Positions 9,964-18,761 of a DNA stretch of 64,000 bases are shown here, in pieces. The DNA is from Tundrisphaera lichenicola. Lineage in GTDB: Bacteria > Planctomycetota > Planctomycetia > Isosphaerales > Isosphaeraceae. The stretch spans positions 7,316,001-7,380,000 of the forward strand of contig NZ_CP195106.1 of the NCBI RefSeq assembly GCF_051175385.1, written 5' to 3'. The notes beneath the pieces are model-generated. The model worked only from the letters and a program-made list of their open reading frames with translations, had not been told where the DNA came from and made no database searches. The position numbers and the translations under genes were made by a program. How positions within the stretch are numbered: position 1 is the stretch's first letter; every line of letters begins with the position of its first letter.

Positions 9964-10947
9964 ATGCGCCGCCATCATCGTCCCGCGTTCACGCTCATCG
10001 AGTTGCTGGTCGTCATCGCCATCATCGCGGTCCTGATCGCCCTGCTCTTGCCGGCCGTGCAGGCCGCCCGCGAGGCCGCCCGCCGGAGTCAGTGCGTCAA
10101 CAATCTCAAGCAGTTGGGCCTGGCCCTGCACAACTACCACGACACCAACGGCTGCTTCCCGATCGGCCAGGGGCGGAACGTCGCCACCGGCGAGACGAAC
10201 AATATCTCCAGCCAGACTCGGCTCCTGCCGTACCTGGAACAGGCCAACGTCGCCAACGCGATCAACTTCAGCTACACGTCCACCAACCTGGTCAACGCGA
10301 CGGCCCTGGTCACCAGCGTGGCCACCTTCCTCTGCCCGAGCGACGCCCAGAACGTGCTCCCGGCGGGCTATGCCGGGACCAACTACCGGGCGAATTACGG
10401 GACCAGCATCGTCAACACCTACGGGCCGACCGACACCGCGGGCATCAACACCGCCCTGCCGGCCCCCAATGGCGCGTTCTTCCTCGACAACCTCATCCAG
10501 TTCGCCACCGTGATCGACGGCACGAGCAATACCGCCGCCTTCAGCGAGCACGTCAAGGGTGACTTCAGCAACTCGATCTCGACCGAACTGTCCGACACCT
10601 ACCAGCCGGGGACCCACCCGAGCAACGCCGACGAGGCCTACCAGGATTGCAAGGCGGTCGTCATCACCGACCTCACCAAGCAGGGGAACTCGAACGCCGG
10701 GGCCCCCTGGATGTCCGACGGCCACACGCCCTCCCGCTACTATCACGCCACCCCGCCGAACTCGCGGTCGTGCATGTTCCCGCCGCAGAGGATCAGCACC
10801 ACGGCCAACAGCCGCCACCCAGGCGGGGTCAATGTCTGCCTGATCGACGGCTCGGTCCGTTTCTTCAAGTCGACGATCGACCTGAAGGCCTGGCGCGCCG
10901 TGGGGACCCGAAACGGCAACGAGGTGATCAGCAGCGATAGCTTCTGA
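9964..10947 (+). CDS. DUF1559 pseudopilin-like protein, cassette copy B
   Basis: 327 residues with the same architecture as the gene at 6791: pseudopilin signal (AFTLIELLVVIAIIAVLIA), NNLKQLGLALHNYHD, LCPSDA and the C-terminal SRHPGGVN..DGSVRFFKS signature. The N-terminal half is very close to copy A; the middle has diverged (different loops between residues 65 and 250). The start follows AGGGGGAG at 9952-9959. The reading frame is open upstream, but the leader before this ATG is not protein-like. Likely a membrane-anchored surface protein; partner genes lie on both sides. Confidence 0.93.
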   Translation: MRRHHRPAFTLIELLVVIAIIAVLIALLLPAVQAAREAARRSQCVNNLKQLGLALHNYHDTNGCFPIGQGRNVATGETNNISSQTRLLPYLEQANVANAINFSYTSTNLVNATALVTSVATFLCPSDAQNVLPAGYAGTNYRANYGTSIVNTYGPTDTAGINTALPAPNGAFFLDNLIQFATVIDGTSNTAAFSEHVKGDFSNSISTELSDTYQPGTHPSNADEAYQDCKAVVITDLTKQGNSNAGAPWMSDGHTPSRYYHATPPNSRSCMFPPQRISTTANSRHPGGVNVCLIDGSVRFFKSTIDLKAWRAVGTRNGNEVISSDSF

Positions 10948-11005
10948 TCCGATCGGACGTCGCCCGACCTCCCCCCTCGTCGGATCATCGACCGGAGAGC
11001 TTCCC

Positions 11006-11419
11006 TTGAACCGGATTGGAATCACGCAACCCCGCCGGCCCTGGACGCCGGCGGGAGGTCTCATACTGATGCTCGCGTCCATGATGGCCTCGACGGGATG
11101 CGGCCCGACCGCCCGGCCGTCCGACCCGAACGAAGGCCGAAAGGCCCTCCAGGCCGCGCTCGAAGCCTGGAAGGGGGGCGAGAAGCCCGAGTCGCTCTCG
11201 GCGCAAACCCCCTCGATCCATGTTGCCGACGGCGACTGGGCGTCGGGCCACCGCCTCCTGGACTACCGGGCCGTCGACGAGGGACGCCTCGTCGGGTCCG
11301 ACCTCAACTACACCGTCGCCCTCGAACTGAAGGGGCCTCGGGGCAAGGTGATCAAGAAGGACGCGGTCTACGCCGTCACCACCGACCCCCAACTGATGGT
11401 CCTCCGGCAGGACGACTGA
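11006..11419 (+). CDS. Small lipoprotein of cassette copy B
   Basis: 137 residues. The N-terminus has a positively charged start, a hydrophobic stretch and a lipobox (MASTGC), predicting lipidation. The mature domain is short (DPNEGRKALQAALEAWKGGE, then a beta-rich part ending TTDPQLMVLRQDD). It starts at a TTG eight bases after GGAGAG, 58 bp behind the DUF1559 stop. Planctomycete DUF1559 genes are often followed by such a lipoprotein; copy A lacks one. The start codon is the main doubt. Confidence 0.72.
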   Translation: MNRIGITQPRRPWTPAGGLILMLASMMASTGCGPTARPSDPNEGRKALQAALEAWKGGEKPESLSAQTPSIHVADGDWASGHRLLDYRAVDEGRLVGSDLNYTVALELKGPRGKVIKKDAVYAVTTDPQLMVLRQDD

Positions 11420-11454
11420 CCCACGATTCATCCACCATGGCAAGGGTTGATTTC

Positions 11455-12888
11455 ATGAACCGATCTCTGAAACTGGCGATGGGCCTGCTCCTGGGCTCGG
11501 GCGCGCTCGCCGGGGCCGACGAGCCCCGCCCGGTGCCCCTCACCCGGCCCGAGATGAAGCAGCTCCTCGAAGACATGAAGGCCCGGAAGCCCCGGATCCC
11601 GCTCCCCGAGCTGACCGAGGACGAGAAGGCGACGCTCAACGGGCGCGAGGCCGGTTACGAGGCCCGACTCCGGACGCTCTACCTGCCCCCCGGCGAGGGG
11701 TTCGGTTTCGGGGGGAATCGAAACGCGGCGCGCGGCACCAACGGGGCGGCCCCGGCACCCGCCGCCTTCGGACGCAACATCGACTCGAATATGTCGCTCG
11801 ATTATGCGTTCAAGACCGAGCTGTTCTGGATCGTCTCGCGGACCAACAACTGCCAGTATTGTCTGGGGCACCAGGAATCGAAGCTCCTGGCGGCCGGCCT
11901 GACCGAGGATCAGATCGCCGCGTTGGATGGCGACTGGTCGGGGGCCACCCCCGCCGAGCGTGCGGCCTTCGCCTTCGCCCGGAAGATCACCTTCGAGCCG
12001 AATGCGCTGACCGACTCCGACATCGACGGGCTCCGCAAATATTATAAAGACTTGCAGATCCTGGAGATGATCCTCTCGGTCGCCGGCAATAACGCGATCA
12101 ATCGCTGGAAGGAAGGGGCGGGCGTCCCCCAGTCGAAGGACGGCGGCAACTTCAACCGGAGATCGGCCGCCGGCGCGATCGCGAGCCCCGCACCCGCGCC
12201 CGACCACCCGCAGACTTACCTGACCCCGACCCCCGAGAAGTTCCAGGCCAGCATCACCCGGGTCGCCCCGGTCCTGAACGACCCCACGACCGGCGAGCCC
12301 ACCCGGCGGACCGTCTTCCGACGCCCCCCGCTCGAATCCCGGGCCGAGGTGGAGAAGGCCCTCGAAGGCGCCCGCAAACGGACCCCGCGCCTCCCACTCC
12401 TGGACGAGGCCCAGGCCCGAGCGATCGTCTCCGAGTTCTATCCGGAAGGCCCGATCCCCCAGTGGGTCCGGCTCGTGGCCAACTTCCCGCGTGAGGGTCT
12501 CAACCGGGTCACCAGCATCCGGGCCGCCGAGGAGAAGGGAGAACTCTCGCCGCTCCTCAAGGCCCAGGTCAGCTGGATCATCGCCCGGCAAGACCGAGCC
12601 TGGTACGCCCTCGGCCTGGCGAAGGCCCGGCTCAAGGAGTTGGGCCAGTCCGACGATCAGATCGATCAACTCGATGGCGACTGGTCGAGCTCCAGCCCGA
12701 CCGAGCGGGCGATGTTCACCGTGGCCTGCAAGCTGGCGGCCTCGCCCGTGGTCCTGACCGACGACGAAGTGGACCGGGCCGTCAAGCTCGCCGGCCCCCG
12801 CGACGTGGTCCAGCTCATCAGCTACACCACCACCCGAGCTTCCTTCGACCGGATCACCGAGGCCGCCGGGCTCACGCTCGAGAATTGA
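11455..12888 (+). CDS. Two-domain carboxymuconolactone decarboxylase-like protein, copy B
   Basis: 477 residues, paralogue of the gene at 7966. Signal-like leader MNRSLKLAMGLLLGSGALAGA, then RPEMKQLLEDMKARKPRIPLPEL shared with copy A. The first CMD domain has C133, C136 and H139 (CQYCLGH). The second domain has lost both cysteines and also the histidine (RAWYALGLAK). Glycine- and alanine-rich insertions at about residues 80-107 and 225-245 make it longer than copy A. The start at 11455 matches the copy A start; an ATG 18 bp upstream is possible. Probably exported and redox-linked; the substrate is not known. Confidence 0.82.
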   Translation: MNRSLKLAMGLLLGSGALAGADEPRPVPLTRPEMKQLLEDMKARKPRIPLPELTEDEKATLNGREAGYEARLRTLYLPPGEGFGFGGNRNAARGTNGAAPAPAAFGRNIDSNMSLDYAFKTELFWIVSRTNNCQYCLGHQESKLLAAGLTEDQIAALDGDWSGATPAERAAFAFARKITFEPNALTDSDIDGLRKYYKDLQILEMILSVAGNNAINRWKEGAGVPQSKDGGNFNRRSAAGAIASPAPAPDHPQTYLTPTPEKFQASITRVAPVLNDPTTGEPTRRTVFRRPPLESRAEVEKALEGARKRTPRLPLLDEAQARAIVSEFYPEGPIPQWVRLVANFPREGLNRVTSIRAAEEKGELSPLLKAQVSWIIARQDRAWYALGLAKARLKELGQSDDQIDQLDGDWSSSSPTERAMFTVACKLAASPVVLTDDEVDRAVKLAGPRDVVQLISYTTTRASFDRITEAAGLTLEN

Positions 12889-12941
12889 CCCTCGGGGTCG
12901 GGGCTGGAGGTCTTCGGCGTTGCCCCGAGTCCTCCAGTCCC

Positions 12942-13997
12942 TCAGCCCTCCAGTCCTCCAGCTCCCAGTCCTCCCAGCCTCAGCTTCCCGGCGATCCCCA
13001 GGCAGGCGGCACCCAGGGCGGGGTCGGCGGCGATCCGGTCGGCGGCGGCCTTGCAGGCGTGTCGGACGGTGGCGGGATCTCGCTTCCCGAAGTATTCGCC
13101 GATGGCCCGGAAGCTCATTGGGGTGTGGAGCCGCGCCAGGTGCATCGCCAGGTGCCGGGCCTCGGCGACGACCGCCCGACGGGTCGAGCCTCGGAGGTCG
13201 CGGAGCCGGAGGCCGAACCGCTCGGCCACCGCTTTGGCGATCGCCTCCAGGGTCGGGCCTTCGCCGACCGGGTCGCCCGCCAGGATCGGCCCGACCAGTT
13301 CCGGACCGATCTCGCGCCGGTGGACCTTCGATGCCAGGTTCAACTGCGAGAGCCAGCCATCGAGCGTCCGGTAGCCGTCGGCCGCCTCGGCCATCGGCTC
13401 GATCACGTCGATGGGCAGGGCCAGCCCTCGGGACCTCGCGAGTTCGAGGAGATAGCGCCGACGCGACTCGACCGAGGGAGGGTCGAGCCGGACCGACAAC
13501 CCGCCGACCAGCCGGTTGACCAGCCTCGGAGGCCAGTTCAACCACTGGCCCGGCCCCGACCTCGCCGCGACGGCCACCGACGCCCCGGCTTCGTCCAGGG
13601 CATCGAGTGTGTGCGAAAGTTCGACCATCGCCCAGGGGGCCCGCTCCAGCGATTGCAGATCATCGATCACGAACAGGTCGAGACGTCGGAACCGGTCGCG
13701 GAGTTCCGCCCATCCGCCCGAGCGGCCCGAAGCCTCGGCACAAGCGGCCGCGAACGCCTCCGCCTCGATCTGGGCCACCACCGATTCCGGTCGACGGAGC
13801 AACCGCTCGGCGACCAGGCCCGTCAGCAACCGCGACTTCCCCGATCCCGACGGCCCGTGAACCACCAGGGGCGAGATCCCCGCCGTCTCCCCCCGGGCCA
13901 GGGCCATCGCCCCCGCCTGCGCCAGCGCATTCTCCGGCCCGATCAGGTAGCCGTCCCACGGATGGGAGGGCGTCGAAGGTCGAGCGAAGTCGGACAT
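12942..13997 (-). CDS. dnaA: Short divergent DnaA-like initiator
   Basis: 351 residues. AAA+ domain: Walker A GPSGSGKS (48-55), Walker B LFVIDD (108-113), sensor-1-like VAVAARSG, and R162 in NRL at the arginine-finger position. The C-terminal helix-turn-helix (about 255-320) matches DnaA domain IV: RHLAMHLAR, then IGEYFGKRDPATVRHAC, where standard DnaA has GGRDHTTV. The N-terminal helicase-binding domain I and linker are absent (usual length about 450). It could be the chromosomal initiator, or a DnaA/Hda-like regulator. The C-terminal tail (GLGAGGLEG) is encoded by short CTCCAG-type repeats. It converges on the cassette at 12888. Confidence 0.75.
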   Translation of the reverse strand: MSDFARPSTPSHPWDGYLIGPENALAQAGAMALARGETAGISPLVVHGPSGSGKSRLLTGLVAERLLRRPESVVAQIEAEAFAAACAEASGRSGGWAELRDRFRRLDLFVIDDLQSLERAPWAMVELSHTLDALDEAGASVAVAARSGPGQWLNWPPRLVNRLVGGLSVRLDPPSVESRRRYLLELARSRGLALPIDVIEPMAEAADGYRTLDGWLSQLNLASKVHRREIGPELVGPILAGDPVGEGPTLEAIAKAVAERFGLRLRDLRGSTRRAVVAEARHLAMHLARLHTPMSFRAIGEYFGKRDPATVRHACKAAADRIAADPALGAACLGIAGKLRLGGLGAGGLEG

Positions 13998-14096
13998 CGG
14001 GCCGCCCTCCGTTGCGGTCGATCCTGAATTGCCCGCTCACCCAGGAAGGGTGGCTAAACGCTGGGTAAAGGTCCGTCGCCCGGCCGACATCGAGGA

Positions 14097-14525
14097 TCAA
14101 GGCCGGCGCATGGCGTAGGTGAGGATGACCAAAGTTGCCGCCAGGTACAAGGCCCCCGCGAACGGAGTCGCGAGCCACGAGAACGCCGAAGCCATCAGGC
14201 CGACGACCAGAATCATCACGAGGACGAAGTCCCGCGACTCGTCCAGACCTCTCCAGTGATTTCGTCGCCGGAGGGCCGTGAGCCCAACATGACCGGTGGC
14301 CAGGATCAGCAGCATCCCCGTTGCCAGGTTAGGAAGATGCCGCTCCGGCCCCGTGCGTGCGATATTGAGGAGCGATCCGTGGGCCGCGAACAGGAGCGAG
14401 CAGGTCGCCACCGCGACCATCAGGTCGAGGACCGTCCGGCTCCCGGAAACGGCCGGCGACGCGGAGGTCCGATCGGAGGGCTCGGGGATGTCGCCGTCGG
14501 AGACCTGATCTCGATCGGAGCCCAT
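14097..14525 (-). CDS. Small four-helix membrane protein
   Basis: About 142 residues. A polar acidic N-terminus (about 30 residues) is followed by four hydrophobic segments (around 32-52, 64-84, 97-113 and 117-137), so it is an inner-membrane protein with a cytoplasmic or periplasmic tail ending in MRRP. No family was recognised. The ATG at 14525 was chosen over a TTG 6 bp upstream. It shares its strand with the flanking genes. Confidence 0.6.
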   Translation of the reverse strand: MGSDRDQVSDGDIPEPSDRTSASPAVSGSRTVLDLMVAVATCSLLFAAHGSLLNIARTGPERHLPNLATGMLLILATGHVGLTALRRRNHWRGLDESRDFVLVMILVVGLMASAFSWLATPFAGALYLAATLVILTYAMRRP

Positions 14526-14627
14526 GTTCAACCCCGTTGCACGTCGAGCCTGGTCACGTTGACGATGATTGATGGTACTCGACCCGTCAAAACGAGAGCC
14601 GTTCCCGACCGGTTCGGGCTTGCGCCA

Positions 14628-15815
14628 TCACCGTCCCGCCGAAGGTTCCCAGTGCGGCCAGAGGGCCGCGTGGCCCTTTTCCAGATTGGTGATCCGGGTC
14701 TCCGACCGATCGGCAAGTTTCATCGTGTAAAGCTGCCGGATCCCGTCTCGCTTCGATCCGTAAGCCAGCCATTGGCCGTCGGGCGAGGGCGTGGGGTGGT
14801 AGTGCAGCGAGCCCTCGGGCGCGTGAGTCAGTTGTTCGGATCGGCCGTCGAGCGTGGTCCGGAAGAGTTCGACGTTCTCGCCGACCTTCGCGGTGGAGAA
14901 GATCGACGCGCTGTCGAGCGACCAGGTCGGAATGTCGCTACTCCCGCCGTGGAAGTCGGGCACGTCGAGGAACTCGACCATCCCCCGATAGCCGCCCCGG
15001 TCGGCCAGCTTCCGGAGACCGGTGCCGTCGGACTTCACCACGAAGGGATGGCAGTTGTAATGCTCGCCGGAGACGAACAGGAGGTGGGTGCCGTCGGGCG
15101 ACCACTGGGGGGCGAAGTTGAAGGGGTTCCCGGTCGCGATCTCGACCGCGTTCGAGCCATCCGCATCGGCCACGAACACATGATAGCTCTTGTGATAGGC
15201 GATCCGTCGGCCATCCGGCGACGCACTGAAACCGTAGGCGAACTCCTTCGAGTCCTTCGTGAGATCGCGCTTGTTGCGGCCGTCGCGATCCATGCTGAAG
15301 GGGTGGGAGTCGCTCCCGATGAGCGCCTGGAACCCGAGCCGGTCCGGGTCGCCCGGCCAGAAAAACAGCCCGGTGTTGTAGAAGCTCACGCGATCGACCG
15401 CCGTGAGGTTCGTGACCGATCCGGAGGCAAGCTCGACCAGGTTCATGTCGTAGAGCCAGCCTTCGGCATTGAAGCGGAAGGTCCGGTGCTCCTCCTCCCA
15501 CCGGGCATTCTCGGGGCTCTCCCACCCCCGGCCGACGATCGCCAGCCGACCATCGGGAGACCAGCCCGCGAACTGGGTCCACGAATTTGGCTCGGAGGCC
15601 AGCGCCGGGGCGACTTCCTTCCGACCCGTCCCATCGGCCTGCACGATCATCGCCCGCATGGTCGCGATGTTGGGCTGACGGCCGCCCGGCAGGTCGGTGA
15701 GGAACTCGGTGTAGCCGATCCTGGGGGATCGCGGCTCGTCGGCCCCGCAGAACAGCCACACGGCACACCCCGCGATGATCCTTCTTGCGGTCGGGCTGAA
15801 CGGGCTCACTCGCAT
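14628..15815 (-). CDS. TolB/PD40-type beta-propeller protein
   Basis: 395 residues. The N-terminus has a short hydrophobic leader (ARRIIAGCAVWLFCGA). The body contains repeated WSPDGR, SASPDGRRIAYH, QWSPDGTHLLFVSG and PSPDGQWLAYGSKRDG motifs, the PD40 blades of TolB-like propellers. The last blade reads RQLYTMKLADRSETRITN. Such proteins are usually exported binding or scaffold proteins; no catalytic domain is attached. It lies just downstream of the methyltransferase gene on the same strand (64 bp gap) and may share a transcript. Confidence 0.82.
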   Translation of the reverse strand: MRVSPFSPTARRIIAGCAVWLFCGADEPRSPRIGYTEFLTDLPGGRQPNIATMRAMIVQADGTGRKEVAPALASEPNSWTQFAGWSPDGRLAIVGRGWESPENARWEEEHRTFRFNAEGWLYDMNLVELASGSVTNLTAVDRVSFYNTGLFFWPGDPDRLGFQALIGSDSHPFSMDRDGRNKRDLTKDSKEFAYGFSASPDGRRIAYHKSYHVFVADADGSNAVEIATGNPFNFAPQWSPDGTHLLFVSGEHYNCHPFVVKSDGTGLRKLADRGGYRGMVEFLDVPDFHGGSSDIPTWSLDSASIFSTAKVGENVELFRTTLDGRSEQLTHAPEGSLHYHPTPSPDGQWLAYGSKRDGIRQLYTMKLADRSETRITNLEKGHAALWPHWEPSAGR

Positions 15816-15879
15816 GCTCCGAGGCTCCGTAGTTGTCGAGGGTCGAGGAGGGACGGCCCGGGTTCAAACCGGCGCGCGA

Positions 15880-16695
15880 TCATGACGACTCGCCTCTGAG
15901 CATGGGCCGCTTCGAGTATTCGGTGGAGATGGATTCGATTTGAGGATCGAGATTCGCCTCGGCCCGTCGGCCCAGGAGGCGGACATATCCCAGATAACGG
16001 CCCTGGTCGGCTTCCAACGCCTCGATCTCATCTCGATTGTCCGGGAAGGCCGTCGTGTGCCAGTCGAGCCAGGATTGCCAGCCGCCGGGCATGGCGTCGG
16101 CGACCTCGATCGACATGAGGCCGGTCCGCTCCCAGTGCCTCCGCCACCAGGCGGCCGAATGCAGGCTCCAGAGGTCCCGGGTCCACCAGCCCCGGAGATG
16201 GTCGGGCACCTCGCCGTCGATCTCCTGCATCAATCCGGCCCCGGCGATGCCCACCTGGCCGCCCAGCTTGACGAACCGGGCGAGGTAGTTCAGGTAGAGG
16301 TCGTCCGTCCCGTAGTAGAGGAAGGAGTCGATACTCACGATCGCGTCGAAGAAGTCTTCCGCGAAAGGCAACGACCGGGCATCGGCATGGATGGGGTAGA
16401 CACCGCCGTCGACCCCGGCATCCCGGATGCGCCGGATGTTTTCCGAGGCGCTGAACCAGAGGTCGGTAGCCCAGACCTGCACCCCGAATTCCCGATTCAG
16501 GAAGATCGACGAGCAGGCCCGGCCGCACCCCAGGTCGAGGATTCGCATCCCGGGCTGCAAATCCATCCCGGACGCGAGCCATTCGGTGAGCCAGAGCGAG
16601 TTGGCCCCCCCACTGGCGTTGGCGATGACCCAGTCGGGGTGATATCGAGAGGATCGAGGAAAACGATCCGAGACGAACCGAGCGTCCGGAGCCAT
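15880..16695 (-). CDS. Class I SAM-dependent methyltransferase
   Basis: 271 residues. Motif I is RILDLGCGRACSS (about residues 51-63), with the acidic motif II in WATDLWF and the post-I HADARSLPFAEDFFDAIVS region, all typical of a Rossmann-fold methyltransferase. The N-terminal HPDWVIANASGGANSLWLTEWLA and the tryptophan-rich WWRRHWERTG segment look family-specific. The substrate cannot be read from the sequence; a small molecule is more likely than DNA. The ATG at 16695 is preferred to a GTG at 16704. Confidence 0.85.
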   Translation of the reverse strand: MAPDARFVSDRFPRSSRYHPDWVIANASGGANSLWLTEWLASGMDLQPGMRILDLGCGRACSSIFLNREFGVQVWATDLWFSASENIRRIRDAGVDGGVYPIHADARSLPFAEDFFDAIVSIDSFLYYGTDDLYLNYLARFVKLGGQVGIAGAGLMQEIDGEVPDHLRGWWTRDLWSLHSAAWWRRHWERTGLMSIEVADAMPGGWQSWLDWHTTAFPDNRDEIEALEADQGRYLGYVRLLGRRAEANLDPQIESISTEYSKRPMLRGESS

Positions 16696-16735
16696 GTCGA
16701 TCACCCCCCGCCCACCGATCGCCGAAAGACTACGC

Positions 16736-17593
16736 TCAGATCCCCCCGACCGGCTTGACCTGCACCCGGACTTCCTGGCCGTCGCGGAGGACGACCGCCT
16801 CGACCGACTGTCCGGGGGTCGACCCGTGGGCGGCGGCGTAGGCGTCGGCGAGGCTGGTGGTCCATCGGCCGTCGAGGGTGGTCAGGACGTCGCCGGGCCT
16901 GAGGCCCGCGGTCTCGGCGGGGGAGCCGGGGCGGACGGCCCGGATCGCGATCCCGGACCCGTCCTTGACCGGGTCGCCCAGGGTCAGGCCCAGGAGCCCG
17001 GCGGGGGCGAGCACCCGACGCCTGGCGACCTTCGGGCCCATCAGGCGGTCGGGCAGCTCCTTGACGAGGTCGCGGACCTCGAAGTCGACCGGCTCCAGGG
17101 TCATCATCTTCGCCTGGTAGTCGATCGTGGTCCGGTAGCGGGCGAAGAAGGTGAAGCCGATGATCCCGTCCAGCGGTCGGCCGAGGAAGCCGCCGAGGAC
17201 CTTGAGCGTCGGGTGGTCCAGGACGATCACCGGGATGTCCTTCGCCTTCAGGTCGCCGACCTCCAGGGTCTTGATCTGGCCCTCGCCGCGCATGGCCATC
17301 AGGAACGACTTGGGGGCGTCCTTGGCGATCGTGCCCGACTCCTCGGCCGCCTTGTTCCCCAGCAGGGTGATCGGGGCACCCAGGTCGAAAACCAGGCGAT
17401 AGGGCCCCTTGCCGTTGACCTTGGCCTTCACCACCATGTGGTTCGAGGCCACCAGCTCGAACGGGACCTTGGCCGGTCCCTGCTTGGCCTCGGGGGCCGG
17501 GGCGTCCTGGGCCAGCGCCAGGCCGGCCACCGCCAGGGCGATCGCGAACGGGGCGAGCCATCGTCGATGGGCGATCAGATCCGGTCGCGACAT
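16736..17593 (-). CDS. Retropepsin-like protein with C-terminal PDZ domain (DLG variant)
   Basis: 285 residues. Signal peptide (FAIALAVAGLALAQ), then a retropepsin-like fold in which the catalytic D-T/S-G is D70-L-G-A (VFDLGAPITLLG). The pairing motif GIIGFTFFARYRTTIDYQ is present. A PDZ domain follows (about 200-285: LLGLTLG..VRPGSPAETAGLRPGDVLTTLDG). Its start overlaps the stop of the upstream gene by one base (TGATG), so the two are co-translated. The leucine in the catalytic triplet suggests altered or lost proteolysis; a peptide-binding role is an alternative. Confidence 0.82.
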   Translation of the reverse strand: MSRPDLIAHRRWLAPFAIALAVAGLALAQDAPAPEAKQGPAKVPFELVASNHMVVKAKVNGKGPYRLVFDLGAPITLLGNKAAEESGTIAKDAPKSFLMAMRGEGQIKTLEVGDLKAKDIPVIVLDHPTLKVLGGFLGRPLDGIIGFTFFARYRTTIDYQAKMMTLEPVDFEVRDLVKELPDRLMGPKVARRRVLAPAGLLGLTLGDPVKDGSGIAIRAVRPGSPAETAGLRPGDVLTTLDGRWTTSLADAYAAAHGSTPGQSVEAVVLRDGQEVRVQVKPVGGI

Positions 17594-18471
17594 CAGAGTC
17601 CCTCCCCGGCGGTCAGGGTCCGTTTGAGCGTCTCGCCGTCGCGTTCGAGGGTCAGGACGACCTCGTCTCCGGGCCGGACCTCGGCCACGGCTTCGAGGGC
17701 GGCCTTGAGGGTGTCGACGGCCTGGCCTTTCACCTTCGTCAGGAGGTCGCCCGCCTTCAGGCCACCGGCGGCGGCGGGGGAGTCGGCCAGGAGCCCGGAG
17801 ACCCGGAGCTTCCCCGCGTCCTCGGCCAGCTCGATCCCGAGGAAGCCCCGAGGGTGGAGTTCTTCCTCGGGCTGCTTGCCGAGCATCGCGGCGGCGAACT
17901 TGGCGATCGGCCCCAGGGCGTTCATGGCCTTCATCTCGGCGGGCTGGTTGGCCTGCATCTTCTTCAGGGCGGCCCGGGGGACGAACGGTTCCTTGGGCTC
18001 GTAGTCGAGCCGGGTCCAGGTCATCCGGTCCTGGGTGGGGTCGAGCTCGATCTTGAACCGGGCCAGGGCCGAGAAGCCGAGGATCCCGTCGATCGAGGCG
18101 CCCGGCAGCCCCAGGGCGTTCATCCCGACCATCTGGAAGATGTCCTCGATACGCGCCTTCATGCCGTCGAGGTGCGCCCCGCCCTCGAAGTCGACCCGGC
18201 CGATCGAGGTGAAGTATTCCTCGGGGTCGGCGACGATCCCGGACTTCCTGGCGGCCTCGGCCCCGACGAAGATGTGCGGGGCCCCGGTGTCGACCAGGAA
18301 GTTGAACGGCCCCTTGCCGTCGATCCGGACCCGGACCAGGAAGTGGTTCGTGTCGGTCATCCGGTAAGGGACCTTGTACGACCGGCCCACTTCCGGGACG
18401 GGCCGGGGGGCGTCGACCGCCAGGCCGACCGCCACCGTCATCAGTCCGAGCCACGCGAATCGTCGATTCAT
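17593..18471 (-). CDS. Retropepsin-like aspartyl protease with PDZ domain
   Basis: 292 residues. After a short signal peptide, the retropepsin motif is intact: LVDTGAPHIFVG with D61. It is followed by a second flap/loop motif (SIDGILGFSALARFKIELD) and a C-terminal PDZ domain (about 200-290: GFLGIELAED..SPAAAGGLKAGDLLTKVKG). It is probably periplasmic. It is the first gene of a two-gene operon with the DLG variant at 17593. The open frame extends upstream to 18777, but the ATG at 18471 begins the conserved part and the extension is not protein-like. Confidence 0.85.
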   Translation of the reverse strand: MNRRFAWLGLMTVAVGLAVDAPRPVPEVGRSYKVPYRMTDTNHFLVRVRIDGKGPFNFLVDTGAPHIFVGAEAARKSGIVADPEEYFTSIGRVDFEGGAHLDGMKARIEDIFQMVGMNALGLPGASIDGILGFSALARFKIELDPTQDRMTWTRLDYEPKEPFVPRAALKKMQANQPAEMKAMNALGPIAKFAAAMLGKQPEEELHPRGFLGIELAEDAGKLRVSGLLADSPAAAGGLKAGDLLTKVKGQAVDTLKAALEAVAEVRPGDEVVLTLERDGETLKRTLTAGEGL

Positions 18472-18632
18472 GGGATCATCCGCCTCCGTCCATCCCCGAG
18501 ACCCCGGGCGGGCCGGGCCTTCCGGCAATTCACTCGATCCTGAAATCTTACGCGAGACCAGGCCCGCCGGGAACGGCCCGTCCGGAGATTGCGGCGAGCG
18601 GGTATGCCCGAGGAATCTTGGGACTGGGAGCA

Positions 18633-18715
18633 GGGTGCCATGCTCTCGCGAAGCGTGAGCATGAGAAGACGGCCGGGCCACCCCCATGCTCACGCTTCGC
18701 GAGAGCATGGCACCC
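18633..18715. repeat. Perfect 31-bp inverted repeat (REP-like)
   Basis: Arms at 18633-18663 and 18685-18715 are exact reverse complements, separated by 21 bp. Each arm is itself a near-hairpin (CATGCTCTCGCGAAGCGTG.. with one mismatch). It lies between the protease operon and an antitoxin-like ORF and could fold in RNA as a terminator, or be a REP-type mobile repeat. Confidence 0.85.
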
Positions 18716-18761
18716 AACGATCCTCGAAGGCACTGCCAGAACCTGGGAGTCACGCGGTGAT

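Larger units (their letters stand above)
6204..12888 (+). repeat. Tandem duplication of a three- to four-gene cassette
   Basis: Unit A (6204-9279) and unit B (9378-12888) carry the same gene order on the same strand: small Pro/Cys secreted protein, DUF1559 protein, CMD-like protein. Unit B adds a lipoprotein. Similarity is highest in the first gene and the following noncoding stretch (about 6614-6790 against 9788-9963), and lower in the CMD genes. Confidence 0.85.

Noticed and set aside
15840..15890. tRNA-like T-arm around GGGTTCAAACC
   Set aside because: The flanking bases do not form a T-stem and no cloverleaf could be drawn.
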